64,000 nt of DNA from Torymus aiolomorphi (lineage: Eukaryota; Arthropoda; Insecta; Hymenoptera; Torymidae), in the NCBI GenBank assembly GCA_036365515.1, contig CM070874.1, forward strand, positions 65,429,583 through 65,493,582, read 5' to 3'. Each line of letters begins with the position of its first letter. The first letter of the stretch is position 1. This document shows positions 1-11,490 of the stretch, piece after piece. The notes below the pieces were generated by a model that did no database searches, was not told where the DNA came from, and saw only the letters and a program-made list of their open reading frames with translations. A program made the position numbers and the translations under genes.

Positions 1-124
1 CAATGTTCTCAGGTAACATATTGAAATTGTTTATGAGAAAATGGTAACTTAACTGTTAACAATGCCTACACTGTTAAAAAAATGTTTATTAAATTTAAGT
101 TAAATGTAACGAAAGCTTGTTTCA

Positions 125-690
125 CAAACGTAACGGAATGACATTTAATAACATTGTTGAAAACTCAATACAATGTTATGAAATTTAATGCAGAAGATTA
201 TTAAAAAATTAGATACTAGATTCTTAAAATTAATTTACCTCCTATTAAATATAATACACGTAACAAAATACTATTTATTGATATAGTTTAAAATTCAATA
301 CAATTTCATGAAATTTAACAATTTGTATATGGAATTTAATGCAGAATGATACATTAAATTAATTGAAAAATTAGATGCAAGATTCTTAAGTTAATGTACC
401 GTCTATTAAATATAATATAAGTAGCAAAATAATATTCAATAACACTGCTGAAAACTAATACAATGTTATAAGATTTAATAATTTGTGTATGAAATTTAAT
501 GCAGAATAATACATTAAATTTATTAAAAAATTAGATACCAGATTCTTAAAATTAATTTACCGCCTATTAAATATATAATTCACGTAACAAAATACTATTT
601 TTTTATACAGTTGATAATTCAATGCAATTATCTGAAATTTTATAATTTGTATATAAAATTTAATGCAGAATGTTTAATGAGTAATATTTA
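125..690. repeat. about 160 bp AT-rich tandem repeat, four imperfect copies
   Basis: The phrase AAATTTAATGCAGAA recurs near 182, 333, 493 and 656, each time followed by a TTAAAAAATTAGAT-like stretch, a CTTAAATTAATTTACC-like block and an ATTAAATATA block. Spacing is about 160 bp between copies 2-3 and 3-4, and shorter between 1-2 because of a deletion. It lies inside the 3.1 kb TIR element. No coding potential. Confidence 0.75.
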
Positions 691-980
691 ATATTTATTT
701 ATTACAAAAAATTATTTTTTAAATTTTAATTGAGATACTCAAATCCAAAAAGTTTACAAAATTTAATTAATGCAAAGGTTAGTTTTAGTTGTAATCATTA
801 TTTTGATGTAAATTTATTATATATTTACTTACCACTTATTTGTGTTGTATGAAGAATGTTATAATATATGCATATAACTTTTTTAATTATTATAAATTTT
901 CGCTTATCCATTAGAGAACTTTGTTTATAAATTAATCGCATTTTTATTATCGCAGAAAAAAAACGTTACATAAAATTTTC

Positions 981-1060
981 GACCTGACCGAGAATCGAAC
1001 CCACGACCCTTGGGTTACTACGCACGCACGCTATCCGTTATGCTATCGCTCGCTTGTAAC
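981..1060 (-). other. tRNA-like (pol III box A/B) segment
   Basis: On the minus strand a B-box-like GGTTCGATTCTC (plus 990-1001) lies about 40 nt after an A-box-like TAGCATAACGG (plus about 1035-1045), the spacing of a tRNA. The ends do not form a convincing seven-pair acceptor stem, so it is not called as a tRNA gene. It is more likely a tRNA-derived SINE head or degraded tRNA relic carried by the surrounding element. A related segment is at 24370-24440. Confidence 0.45.
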
Positions 1061-1308
1061 AGTTTGGACATTTTCATCTACATAAGGTGCACTATCTATA
1101 TTCATTCAATTGATATTATGCATTTTGATTATTCATCTAAAATATTAATGGTTTTTAGTAATTATTTATTTAGATAACATTTTAAGAAAATGAGTAATTA
1201 CTTTAAAATATTAATTAATTAAATTTGATTAACATAAAAATTTTTCTTATGGCCATATGTACCGTAACGATCTCTACCTTACCGGCATCTGATATATTAA
1301 TTTTCAAG

Positions 1309-1905
1309 CTTATAAATCGCAATATTCATAAAAATGTTCATGAAAATAATTAATATTCTTGATTTGAACTAACAATTAGTTACATGTAATGACATTTTAG
1401 AAGAAGTGCCTTAAATTTAAATAACTTTAGCATTAATTTTCATAAGTAGAGAATTGCAATTTTCATGAAAAAAACGTATGAATTTTTATTTAGTGTATAG
1501 TAAATTTCATATTCTACACTTAAAATGAGCACTCGCCACATAAATTGAAATTTTTATGTAAATTATATTAAATTTAATTGAATTTTATATTAATTTTCAT
1601 GCTGATTAATCGCAATATTCATAAAAATGTTCATGTAAATAGATATACAGAACCGTAAATTTAACATTTTTGATTTGAACTAACAATTAGTTACATGTAT
1701 TGAGATTTTAGATGAAGTGCCTTAAATTTAATTAACTTTTGCATTAATTTCCATGAGTAGGGTATTGCAATTTTCATGAAAATGCACACGAATTTTCATA
1801 TTAGGTAGAGGAAATTTCATGTTCTATACTTAAAATGAGCACTCGCCACATAAATTGAAATTTCATGTAAAGTATATTAAATTTAATTCAATTTTATATT
1901 GATTT
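1309..1905. repeat. about 297 bp tandem duplication
   Basis: Two copies start at the phrase ATCGCAATATTCATAAAAAT (near 1316 and 1609). They share GATTTGAACTAACAATTAGT and then AAATGAGCACTCGCCACATA in the same order. Non-coding, inside the 3.1 kb TIR element. Confidence 0.75.
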
Positions 1906-2344
1906 TCATGTTAAAAAAACTGAAATATTTGTAAACCGTACATTAAATTTTAATAACTTTTACTTATTTTTTATATACGGCTGTATTTTTAATGTAATGT
2001 TGAATTTTTGTCTACGTATATATATGAAATTTCAAAGACAAAATTATTAATTTTTGTAGCAATATATTAAATTTTCATAATAATTCATTAAAATTAAGTT
2101 TTTTTTTGCATTAAAATACTTTCATGTACAAAAAACTTGAATTTAATGTGCAACTGTACATTAAAAGTGTATTAAATTTAAGAATATTTTTAATTATATT
2201 CAGTTACATTCCTAAAATTCAGTAAAACTTATAACTTAAAGTTTCTTAAATTGAAGAGCATTGTTTTTTATGTATGAAACTTAATGTACTTATACGTTAA
2301 ATTTATTCTAGTTACATTAAATTTTAGTTACATACATACAGTTA

Positions 2345-3180
2345 TGTATATAACTTAAATATGTATTAATTTTACTAAAAACTGTCATTATCTGTATATT
2401 TATTCGTTTTCTGTTATCAGTATTAAATTTTAATATATAATTCTTGAACTTCTACTACATTTATCTTAAATTTCATTATTTTTGTATTAAACTTAATGTA
2501 TTTGTATATTAAATTACACTTCGTTACATTATTCTTAAAATTCAGTGACATTTGTAACGTAAAGTTTCTTAAATTGAAGAACATTGTTATGTATGAAACT
2601 TAATGTACTTGTACATTAAATTTCTACTAGTTACATTGTTATAAAATTTTAGTTACATACATAACTTTCAAATAGATTATACTTAAATTTCAGTTGCATA
2701 TATAACTTAAGTATTTTCTAAATTTATTAACATCTGCATTATACTTGTATATTAATTTGTTTTATGTTATTGTAATGAATTTTAATATGCTGCCATTGAA
2801 TTTTAATTATATTTATATTAAGTATTTATTATTATGTTTATTAAACTTAATGTATTTGCATATGAATTTACTTTCAGTTACGTTGTTTTTAATTTTCACT
2901 TATATTCTTAATTTTCATTTAGATTATTTTGAAATTTCATTTGCAAAAGTAACTTAAATATGTATTAATTTTACTAAAAACTGTCATTACTTGTATATTT
3001 ATTCGTTTTCTGTTATCAGTATTAAATTTTAATACATAATTCTTGAACTTCTACTACATTTATCTTAAATTTCATTATTTTTGTATTAAACTTAATGTAT
3101 TTGTATATTAAATTACACTTCGTTACATTATTCTTAAAATTCAGTGACATTTGTAACGTAAAAGTTTCTTAAATTTAAGA
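2345..3180. repeat. direct repeat, two copies about 600 bp apart
   Basis: A block of about 235 bp starting ACTTAAATATGTATTAATTT occurs at about 2353 and again at about 2952, nearly identical through to GTTTCTTAAATT. The intervening DNA has further degenerate copies of TTAATGTACTTGTACATTAA-type motifs. No gene seen. Confidence 0.75.
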
Positions 3181-3306
3181 ACATTTTTAACAGTGTATAT
3201 TTGGTCATATTTAAACATACGCATGTTAACAGTTACAATGAAATGTTAACAGTAAACAAATCCTTTTCACAGTGTATATATATTACAAATATATTTAAGA
3301 ACTAAT

Positions 3307-3449
3307 GTTATAATGAATCGTAGGATGATCGAGAGCTGTTTTAATATCTTTGTCCAAAAACAAGTTTTGTATTATTCCTTGAGCTACATTAGTTGTCATT
3401 TTAGTTTCACTGGCTACCCAATAACAAGTTGAACCGTTTTATCTTCATT
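3307..3449 (-). pseudogene. frameshifted fragment of a second GGT copy (one exon)
   Basis: Translated on the minus strand this matches the penultimate exon of the adjacent GGT pseudogene: NEDKTVQLVIG, then after a frame shift TTNVAQGIIQNLFLDKDIKT, then a HPTIHYN-like end. The corresponding exon of the neighbour reads NDDNTVRLVIG ... TTGVAQGIIHNIFLNKNIKT ... RIHHN. A stop follows VIG directly and the frame changes, so the copy is dead. No other exon of this copy was found nearby. It shows that GGT sequence was duplicated here before decay. The plus-strand context 3450-3836 holds nothing recognisable. Confidence 0.75.
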
Positions 3450-3836
3450 TAGCTAAGGGTAGACATTAAACATTTATAAAAATATAAGTAACAGATTTAC
3501 ATAAGCGTCATACGTAAAGTCCTTGGTTGTCTGGTAGGCCGATCATTTGATTTAAACATTTTTTGTCGCAGCGAAAGTTGCATCGCGTGGCATACATGCT
3601 CTGTTCGTCAGCAACCCATATCGTAGAAATATGGGAGCCTTACAACTGTAAGAGGTACAAGTGACATACTATGATTGTATAGAGCGCTATACTCCAAGAC
3701 TGTCTCGTGTATACTGTATTTGTAGGAGCGCCATACTCTAGTACTATTGAACACTACACGCTTTCAAAGTTTACACACGTACTGTAGTGGGAAGCATAAC
3801 ACTAACTGTGGTAGTATGTAATGGTCCATTCTACAG

Positions 3837-4048
3837 AAGTTAAGACCTTGGAATCTTTTTTCTTTATGCATCACCAATGCCTCTTTTTGCTATATCTTTA
3901 AATCTGTCCTTCCTTAACTTACACTGCAGTATTGACTTCCATTTAATATTATCTTTACTACCCTGCTGGAAATCGATTCTATTATTTGCCTAATAAATAA
4001 ATAGCTAGTTTCATCAATAATTGTCGAAAACTAGACACTTCTCTTAAA
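3837..4048. repeat. dispersed repeat, copy 1 (partner at 11284-11490)
   Basis: About 205 bp beginning TTAAGACCTTGGAA and running through ACTGCAGTATTGACTTCC to CTAGACACTT is repeated at 11284-11490 in the same orientation with about 90% identity by eye. The second copy is inside the hAT-type element. No open frame is shared, so a non-coding repeat is the best reading. Confidence 0.75.
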
Positions 4049-4427
4049 AGATATTAAAGTTCGTCAGTTTTTTTAGTTAGGAAATGGATAGTAAAAGGCT
4101 TGCTATTATAGTGTGGAGTGAGAGAGACAGAATTAAGCGGAAAAATCATTATTTTCGTTTGTATCCCTTGAAACAGTACTGTAAACGAATTAAATACCAA
4201 TAATTCGTGTTTATATTTTCGTTAGATATCTTATTTTATATTTATTGTTAAATACATAATTAAATTACAGAGAAATTTTAGTAAAAACATTTTAAGGTTA
4301 TGTTATCCCCATTAAAAAGAGAATATGACTAGAAAGGTCGTTTCATCACTATCCAGAAATTAGCTATTTCTACCAATCATTTATTAAATTTCTGGCCATT
4401 TTCGATAGAGAAATTTCTACCAGGATA
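3961..4427. mobile_element. candidate MITE with CCCTGSTGGAAAT-type ends
   Basis: The left end reads CCCTGCTGGAAATCGA and the right end is AAATTTCTACCAGGA, an imperfect inverted repeat. The same terminal motif bounds 15239-15795. Internal sequences (ATAGCTAGTTTCATC, GGCCATTTTCGATAG) also resemble that element. No clear target duplication was seen. Confidence 0.45.
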
Positions 4428-5887
4428 CACTTTTTATTGTTTTAATATTTGTACGAAGGGCTTATACCCATATCATTTTGTAAATAAGAATACATGAAAA
4501 TAAAATATACATTTCTGACTTCAATTGCATTATTTAATGCGTTTACCGAGTAATTAATTATATATTACGATTTATATTAAAAAATAATAAGGTTTTCTGT
4601 CTGGATCATAAACTACGATGAAGTTTTTAATACAAAGCTATTGTTACTTTCATTAATTAAAACTGTACCCGCAAAACTCAAAGAACTCATAATTAATTAT
4701 TATTCTTTGATTAAGCATTTGTGTGGACCTTGAAAATAAGATAACTTATGAAGTTTATGTATCATAAATAAATAATTTATTTATATGAAATTTAATAAGG
4801 AAGTATCTACACATTTTAAAATCTATTAAATAAATTAATAAATAAACAACAGTGCTATAATTAATTGTCTATATCACAAATTTAATATCCACCAGTTCCA
4901 CCTTAATGTCGATAGTCTCCACTAGCACTAATATCATTAGGTCCATCGACTGCCACAGCTGCCAAAGTGTTTGACATAATGAGCCAGTTCTCAATATCAT
5001 GGCCAATACTCTTCAAGTACTCAATAACTTTAGTGTCGAAACCGTATTCTCTTTGTACTGCCATTGGCCAAAGCTACAAAAAGTATTGATAAAAATTATT
5101 GTCAGAAAATCATAATTTATTGCAATACTTTATTCAATAGCAACGTACATTGTGATGAATCCTAAGATTATCCACAGTAGTTTTAATATTTTTATTCAGG
5201 AATATATTATGAATAATTCCCTGAGCTACTCCTGTTGTGATTTTCGTTCCTCCAGCCGATCCGATAACCAGCCTGACCGTGTTGTCGTCGTTCATCTGAA
5301 TAATAGAAATTATATTGATTTCTAAGAAACCAAAAATTGTTGCTATCAACTTAAATTTACTTACAACAATAGTAGGTGACATAGAACTCATTGGTGGTAG
5401 AGTACTGGGACCATTTCTTACGAAATTAAATTCTGATGGCTCCAGACTAAATCCACTAACGATACCTGGATAACAGTAGTCATCCATTTCATTGTTCAAG
5501 ATGATGCCTGTAGATTCCGATAGGACAAGGGAGCCTAATCTGTAATATTTTAATTTGACATAGAATGTTACTCTCTATTTTTTAAATCTTAAAAAAATTA
5601 CAATTTTCTACTTACATATGATTAATTGTGGAAGTAACAGCTGCCGCTGATCCGTCCTGTGCATCAACGGAAGTGTGAGCAGTGCCCAAATCGATTCTGC
5701 TTTCCCTTGTAATTTCGTAATGTTTGTAATCATTAGAAGTCGAATCATCTTCAATTAGATCCCTTATTTCTGCTGCATACTCTTTGCTTAACAATTTTCG
5801 GAATGCAACAGCTAAAAATAAAATTTATAATTAAACAACCTTTATAAAAATTTTACTGACTTCTGACAATAAAAACTTACACATTAA

Positions 5888-6093
5888 GGTGATGCGATAC
5901 CTACGCTATTACTCAAAAATTGGGTTCCCGTTTTTCTCATCCAATTTTTAATTTTAAGGAAAAAAAACTCTTTGATACATTATAGTTCTTTATTAAACTT
6001 AAAACGTGTCAAAGAGTTTTTTTCAAAAAATTTAAAATTGAAGGAGAAAAACGGGAACCCAGAATTTAGTAATAGTGTGGGTATCACATTACC
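5888..6093. mobile_element. 206 bp palindromic TTAA MITE inside GGT pseudogene exon
   Basis: TTAA stands at both borders (5884-5887 and 6094-6097). The arms are long and inverted: GGTGATGCGATACC at the left and GGTATCACATTACC at the right, continuing inward through GGGTTCCCGTTTTTCTC and its complement so that almost the whole element is a hairpin. It has no coding capacity. TTAA target use is the signature of the piggyBac superfamily. The insertion lies a few bases before the exon's splice donor. A diverged relative is at 56277-56475. Confidence 0.8.
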
Positions 6094-6900
6094 TTAAACA
6101 GTCTTTGTCCCATGCACCGTTATCTCGTTTTACAAAATCATATCCCTGTTGCTCGACCGATGATAACTCTTTTGGTTTGATTTTACAGTCTTCTTTAGTA
6201 TGTTTATTGGCATACTCAGGCCTTTCGATAAAATCACCAATTTTATTCCTTTTTGCGTAGCCCCATTAGAAAGTTTCCACAATCCGTTGCCACATAATTT
6301 TTTCGTTAGGAGGAGGTATTAAACCCTCAAGAACGTTAAGCATAAAGACAAGAATGGCACCTGATCCTGGTGTAGGTGCCGAATACATAGTTTTTCCCTT
6401 GAAGGTTGTAGTAACGGGTTCTTTCCACTGCGGCCTGAATACGTTTATCGAATTTCATTACAAAACATTCTAAATGATTTACGACTATTATAAAACCAGA
6501 CATTTTTGTACTTACTCGTAATTTTCAAAATCATCTAAGGTAATGAATCCCCCAGCAGCTTTAATATCTTTGACTAAATTTTCAGCAATTTCTCCTTTGT
6601 AGAATATCTCTGCTCCATTATCTCTATTTTTTTTCAAAGTTTTAGCCAATTATTGCCTTTGAATTTTATCTCCAAACTAAATCGTAAATCAGTTTAATTG
6701 AATCATGTATATTTTTTAACATTAAATATTATTTTTATGAATTTGGAATTAACTTACATCTACAAGTCTTCCAGAATGTGATGGGCTTGTTACTAATTTT
6801 CTTATTGGCGTAAATTCAGACCTATAAATGTCTGCTGCAATTTTGTGAATATCATTTGCTACATATCTGGATACATCAGAACCTTCTTCACATATCTTAA

Positions 6901-7624
6901 GGGGTTATACCTATGTGAAGGCTAAAAAACAAGGGCTTTTTCAGAATTTTTTTTTAATTGATTTTGTGAAAAAGGTTTTACAAATAATATACCAATCGAT
7001 AGGGCAACTTTTCAAGAGTACACAAACATTTTTTTATTTGAAATTTAAAACAAAATGGCGGCTGTAGAACATGATAACTTTGTAGTATTTTAAAAAAGAT
7101 GTTCCGCGGCCGGACACATTACGCAGCCCTATCAGCATCTGGAACAATAAAAAAAATTTTTTCATAATCTACATTCGTTTTGCTAGTGAAGTACACATGG
7201 CAATAGTTTAATATCAATTTTTCGCAAAATGGCGACCGGTTAAACAAAAAGTTGCATTTTTGACAAAAAAAAATGACTTTAATTGTTTATAACTTTTTTT
7301 TTTAAAAACCAATCGCTAAAATCGCGTGTACTTCACTAGATAATCATATCAAGAAGCTACCGTTAATATTTCAAATCAACCGGATGAAAACTGCAAGAGT
7401 TTCGTTTCCGGCCGATTTCAAAAACACGGTTTCGAGATAAACGCGTTGAAAGTTTCAAAACGTTATAGATTTAGCATTGGAGTTGTTTCAGAAAATTAAT
7501 TCTCAAAAATTGTCTGAAGTATATTAGTATTTAGACTTTTTTATTTCAATTCTAGGGATGTTTTAGCATACTTTTAGCCAATAAAAAAAAAGTCGAAAAA
7601 AAAAATTCACATAGGTATAACCCC
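6901..7624. mobile_element. 724 bp TTAA element inserted in GGT pseudogene exon
   Basis: A perfect 19 bp terminal inverted repeat, GGGGTTATACCTATGTGAA, begins at 6901 and its complement ends at 7624. TTAA duplications lie at 6897-6900 and 7625-7628. No transposase frame is present. Reading across the insertion on the minus strand, the exon resumes exactly at the TTAA in the GGT frame (FEDTIK before, ICEEG after), so the element is younger than the coding exon. A piggyBac-type non-autonomous element is the best class. Confidence 0.85.
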
Positions 7625-9677
7625 TTAATAGTATCTTCGAAAAGATCATTCCACGGCAATTTTTCAAATTTCTGATGTGCTGCCCAATAACCGGCGATTT
7701 CTCCTGGTACAGCAATAGCTTTGCCACCTAGGGTAAAAAATATTCCGAAATGTAGTTGTATATAGAAAAGTAGAAGGTGCTATAAGTATGAATACTACTA
7801 CCAAATGGAAATACTAAATGATAATTTGGGTATATTTTCTTTGGATATATCCTTAATTGCAAAGGCCTCTTCTTTATTGTCTTTGGTGAAGATGGTTTCA
7901 TTTGCTGCCGCTGGAGCATATTCTCTAGCATTTAGGAAATACGCCTTCTGTGTGCTATTATCCCAAATGGTCATCAAGAAACCGCCGCCAATTCCCAATC
8001 TGCATATAAAATAAAATCAATATTAATCCATAGAACTTTTATTTAAAGTTGTTTTTTGAAAACCTTCAAATAATTACCCTTGCAAAGAAACGACGCTGTC
8101 GCACAAAAGAGAAGCAATCGCTCCATCTACAGCAGATCCACCTTTTTGTAACATTTTGGCTCCAACTTTGGCTCATTGATTTGAACTTGAAGCGACGGCC
8201 TACATGTAACAAATTTCTTTCATTAGTTTTCCGATGTTTTCCCTTTTTTAAATAAAAATTAAATATTTTTCTTTCTCACATGTTGATAACGTCTCGCGGT
8301 TTTTTCAGAAGGATATAGGATGTAAAAACCACTTTCATCTTTGTTAAGGGTAACCGGATTAGCAACAACCAAGTGTGCGATTGATAGTACCAGGAGTGCT
8401 GGTAGCAGATTTAGAAGAGCGCTGTAGAAAATATAACATTTCCATTTAATCTTAATTCATTTCGCTCTAAGTGAAAACTAATTATTTGTTTCATTTTATG
8501 CCAATATAACAACATAACTTAAATGTTGAAAAATTAAGTTAAAATCAGAGATCGGCATTATTTGTCCGCAAAATTTTTTCGAATACTCATATTATTTCAT
8601 TAAATATTCGATGCAATGAAATAATTTTAATTAATGAACACTTTTCTCATAAGAACAGGGCCTTTAGAAGTGTTTTGAAAAAATATTCGAAAAAATATTC
8701 GACGAATACACATAGTACAAAACACATAATACGAAAGGTGCATTTATAGAAAATACATAAGACGAATGCCGTACATAAAGAAGTAACCATAGTTTTCTCT
8801 TTATTAATGTATAGCATTTTCTATATTCGTGACAATTGTTTCATTTATTTTCTATAAATCCGCCTTTCGTACTATGTGTTTTCTACAATTGTGGGAGTAT
8901 GAAATTAATTTATTCTGTAGATATATTTATGTTTTTCCGTATTCTGTTAATCGCGCTTTTTGTTTTAAATCCTGTATGAAAAGCGTGCTTCTGCTAATGG
9001 GCCACGCGTGTTCTACTTTTAATTTTCTGAAGGGTAAGGCTTCTAACTATAAGCCTTTCGATATATTTAGTCCCATCCGAAAAAAGGCCTGTTTCATACA
9101 CATATTGAAAAAAATTATAAGTTCTTAATTAATCTGAATAAATGTTCTTTGTTCTTTGCATTTTTCTACTTACTTTATAATATTGACTAGATATTTCTGA
9201 AGATGAATGAAGAACATAAAAGCCACTTGAATCTCTATTAAGGAGGTTCAGTCATTACATCAGAATGCAGAGAACAATTTAGAATTTTTATATATTGTTT
9301 TTTAATTTGAAAGAAGATTACATGAATTTTTTCAGTATTTTGTATACTTCATTTTTTCGAGAAAAAAATTCGAAATCGAGTTTTTAACAAAGGGTCTTAT
9401 GGGAAGTGAGGTTATGTGACCTTTGAACATAAAAATCACTTATAAAAAAAGCAGAAATAAAGTTAAAAGACGTTCATTTTAATAGAAAAATAATCAAAGA
9501 ATAAAAACGCAGAGAGATCTTGGTCGCTTATAAAGCATTTGGAAAAGTGAAAACGTAAACAAAACGCTGAGTTTGTAAGCTGCGCGAGAAACTGCGCGGT
9601 GAGCGGGGAACGCGTGCTAGGAGAGAGGGGTCGTCCCTAGCCTCACCCCGCAGTATGACACGACCGAACCTCCTTAA

Positions 9678-10230
9678 GGTGGCTCGAGCGATCTAGTAGA
9701 CCTAAAGCTATGAATATTTTTTACAAAAATTTATTTACACATTCCAATCTGAAAACTGATATCACAGGAAAAAGTGTTCTTAACATAACAGAAGAAATTT
9801 TCGTTATAAAATTTCCAATGTTGCAAAAGTAGATTTTTTCTACTCAAAATAAATTCAATAAGTAGAGATAATCGTTTTTGTTTTTTCATTCAATTTTAAT
9901 TTGCAAGGTCTCATTTTCTTCCTTGTGCAAGTTTTGAAAATTTTTGAATTTTTTTATTGGTACCTCCCCTTGAAATTGAACAAGAAAGAAAATGAGACCT
10001 TGCAAATTAAAATTGAATGAAGAACAAAAAAGATTATCTTTTCTTATTGAATTTCTTTTGAATGGAAAAAATCTACTTTTGCAACAATAGAAATGTTATA
10101 ACAAAAACTTTTTCCGTTATGTTAAGAACCCTTTTTCCTGTCAGATCAGTTTTCAGATTGGAATGTGTAAATGAAAACATTCTTTGTAAAAAAATGTTCA
10201 TATTAGGTCTATTAGATCGCTCGAGCCACC
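9678..10230. mobile_element. 553 bp fold-back TTAA element nested in the hAT element
   Basis: Both ends read GGTGGCTCGAGCGATCTA inward, bordered by TTAA (9674-9677 and 10231-10234). The two arms are inverted copies of each other for roughly 250 bp, through ACATTCCAATCTGAAAACTG and TTGCAAAAGTAGATTTTTTC, meeting in a short loop near 9950. No coding capacity. It is another TTAA-target family with a different TIR from the elements in the GGT pseudogene. Confidence 0.85.
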
Positions 10231-11283
10231 TTAAGGCTTTTAGCTTTAGGTGAGGGAGAAAGAAGATTACCATAGCATATTTGAACAGTGTTTGCTAATA
10301 ATAAATATTGTAATAATAAGTTTAAGGTTGCTGAAGTTAGCTGTTTTAATTATTTCAACAAATAATTTAATAGTAAGAGTATCCGTAATGTGCACTTTTT
10401 AAAACTTACTAATCCATGTTTGAAGACCCAACGTAATAGGTATTCTTGTCTTGCGTTGAATATGCTATACACCATTCTCCTATATACTGTTATACATCGT
10501 TAAAAATTTTATTTGTCTATTAAATTTACAATTAAGTTCATAGTAATTTTTCGTGACAACATTTGCTTTGCGGACACAAAAACTATTAGGAAAATTCTAC
10601 GTCTTATACTTCCTGGTGAATTGATTTGAATACAAAAATTCTTGCTGCAATTATTTAAAAAAGATATTAAAATAAAAAAGAATCTTTTTAGAAAGTACGA
10701 ATTTTTTTGCGAATCCGATCTTGCATTTAGTGTACTAGAAATTTCCAACATAGAATAAAAAATTGTTTTATTCAGGTATTTCAACTTTTTCTAATAAAGA
10801 TTTTTTTATTTATGCAAAAAAGTTTTATCTATTTTTTATTTTTACGCAAGTTAAAAGTTTTCTTGAATTTTCTAAAAAGAATTTTTTAATTTAATATAAA
10901 ATTATACAAAATTATTCAAAGCTCGTAATTTATAATTCACTCAATATATAATACATGTATAGATCTACCAGGTTTTACCTAATTGTTAAATATTTGTGTA
11001 CTGACTGGCTTTCATCGGTCTCTTTCCCCGAGCGAATCGCAAGTCACTCAAATACGTATATGGTGTCTACTGGTACTGCAAAGTCGCCATGAAAGAATCT
11101 AGATCTTGTGTAAAGTGCTTTTCTATACATTATTCTGTATTTTGTCAGATGTAATTTTTCTGAAACAGAAATCGTTGTACGGGACACTCTAAAGGCAAGA
11201 CTACACCTGTTAAAGATGATATTTATAACCAGCCACTATCAAAGAACATGCGAAAAAATTATTAAGGCAAATCTTGCAGGCAT

Positions 11284-11490
11284 TTAAGACCTTGGAACCT
11301 TTTTTCTTTATGCATTACCAATGTCTCTTTTTGCTATATCTTCAAATCTGCCCTTCTTTAACTTACACTGCAGTATTGACTTCCATTTTATATTATCTCT
11401 ACTACCCTGCTGAAAATCGATTCTATTATTTGCCTAATAAATAGCTAGTTTCACCAATCATTGTCAAAAACTAGACACTTTTCTTCACCA
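11284..11490. repeat. dispersed repeat, copy 2 (partner at 3837-4048)
   Basis: Same orientation and order as the copy at 3837, beginning TTAAGACCTTGGAA and including ACTGCAGTATTGACTTCC. It is inside the hAT element, so one copy may have been captured by, or inserted into, that element. Confidence 0.7.

Larger units (their letters stand above)
69..3195. mobile_element. 3.1 kb TIR element with TA target duplication
   Basis: The two ends are inverted repeats: the left begins CACTGTTAAAAAAATGTT and the right, reverse-complemented, begins CACTGTTAAAAATGTTC, both followed by a TTAAATTTAAG stretch. Each end is bordered by TA (67-68 and 3196-3197), as expected for Tc1/mariner-type insertion. The interior is extremely AT-rich and consists of several tandem blocks plus a tRNA-like segment. 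No transposase is visible, so it is probably non-autonomous. The flanks (1-60 and 3198-3275) look like the two halves of an older TA-type MITE ending in CACAGTG-TA, suggesting nesting, but the left end of that outer element lies outside the window. Confidence 0.6.
4882..8421 (-). pseudogene. gamma-glutamyltranspeptidase-like gene, disabled
   Basis: In the living family (gamma-glutamyltransferase, EC 2.3.2.2, N-terminal nucleophile fold) the enzyme cleaves and transfers the gamma-glutamyl group of glutathione outside the cell. Ten exons can be placed by GT-AG sites: 8421-8280, 8199-8078, 7999-7815, 7727-6758 (interrupted), 6676-6516, 6434-6094, 5811-5616, 5539-5365, 5295-5149 and 5073-4882. 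Visible hallmarks: a hydrophobic leader (LLPALLVLSIAHLVVA), [53 protein letters not shown], the nucleophile region LGTAHTSVDAQDGSA, NNEMDDYC, SSMSPTIV, and a C-terminal GGTGGY. Four in-frame stops break it: TGA at 8175-8173, TAA at 6652-6650, TAA at 6268-6266, and TAA at 4905-4903, six codons before the normal end. Elements flanked by TTAA sit inside the fourth and sixth exons; joining the exon at the TTAA continues the family frame in both cases. The segment between the AKR motif and LLSKEYAAEI is about 50 residues longer than I expect for the family. No start codon is visible in the first exon. Non-function is clear; the gene is recognised with confidence. Confidence 0.9.

Noticed and set aside
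981..1060. A genuine tRNA gene
   Set aside because: A and B boxes are present but the acceptor and anticodon stems do not pair properly.
7728..7998. Intact GGT gene with the large element as a normal intron
   Set aside because: Element ends are TIRs with TTAA duplications, not GT-AG, and three other stops lie in unrelated exons.
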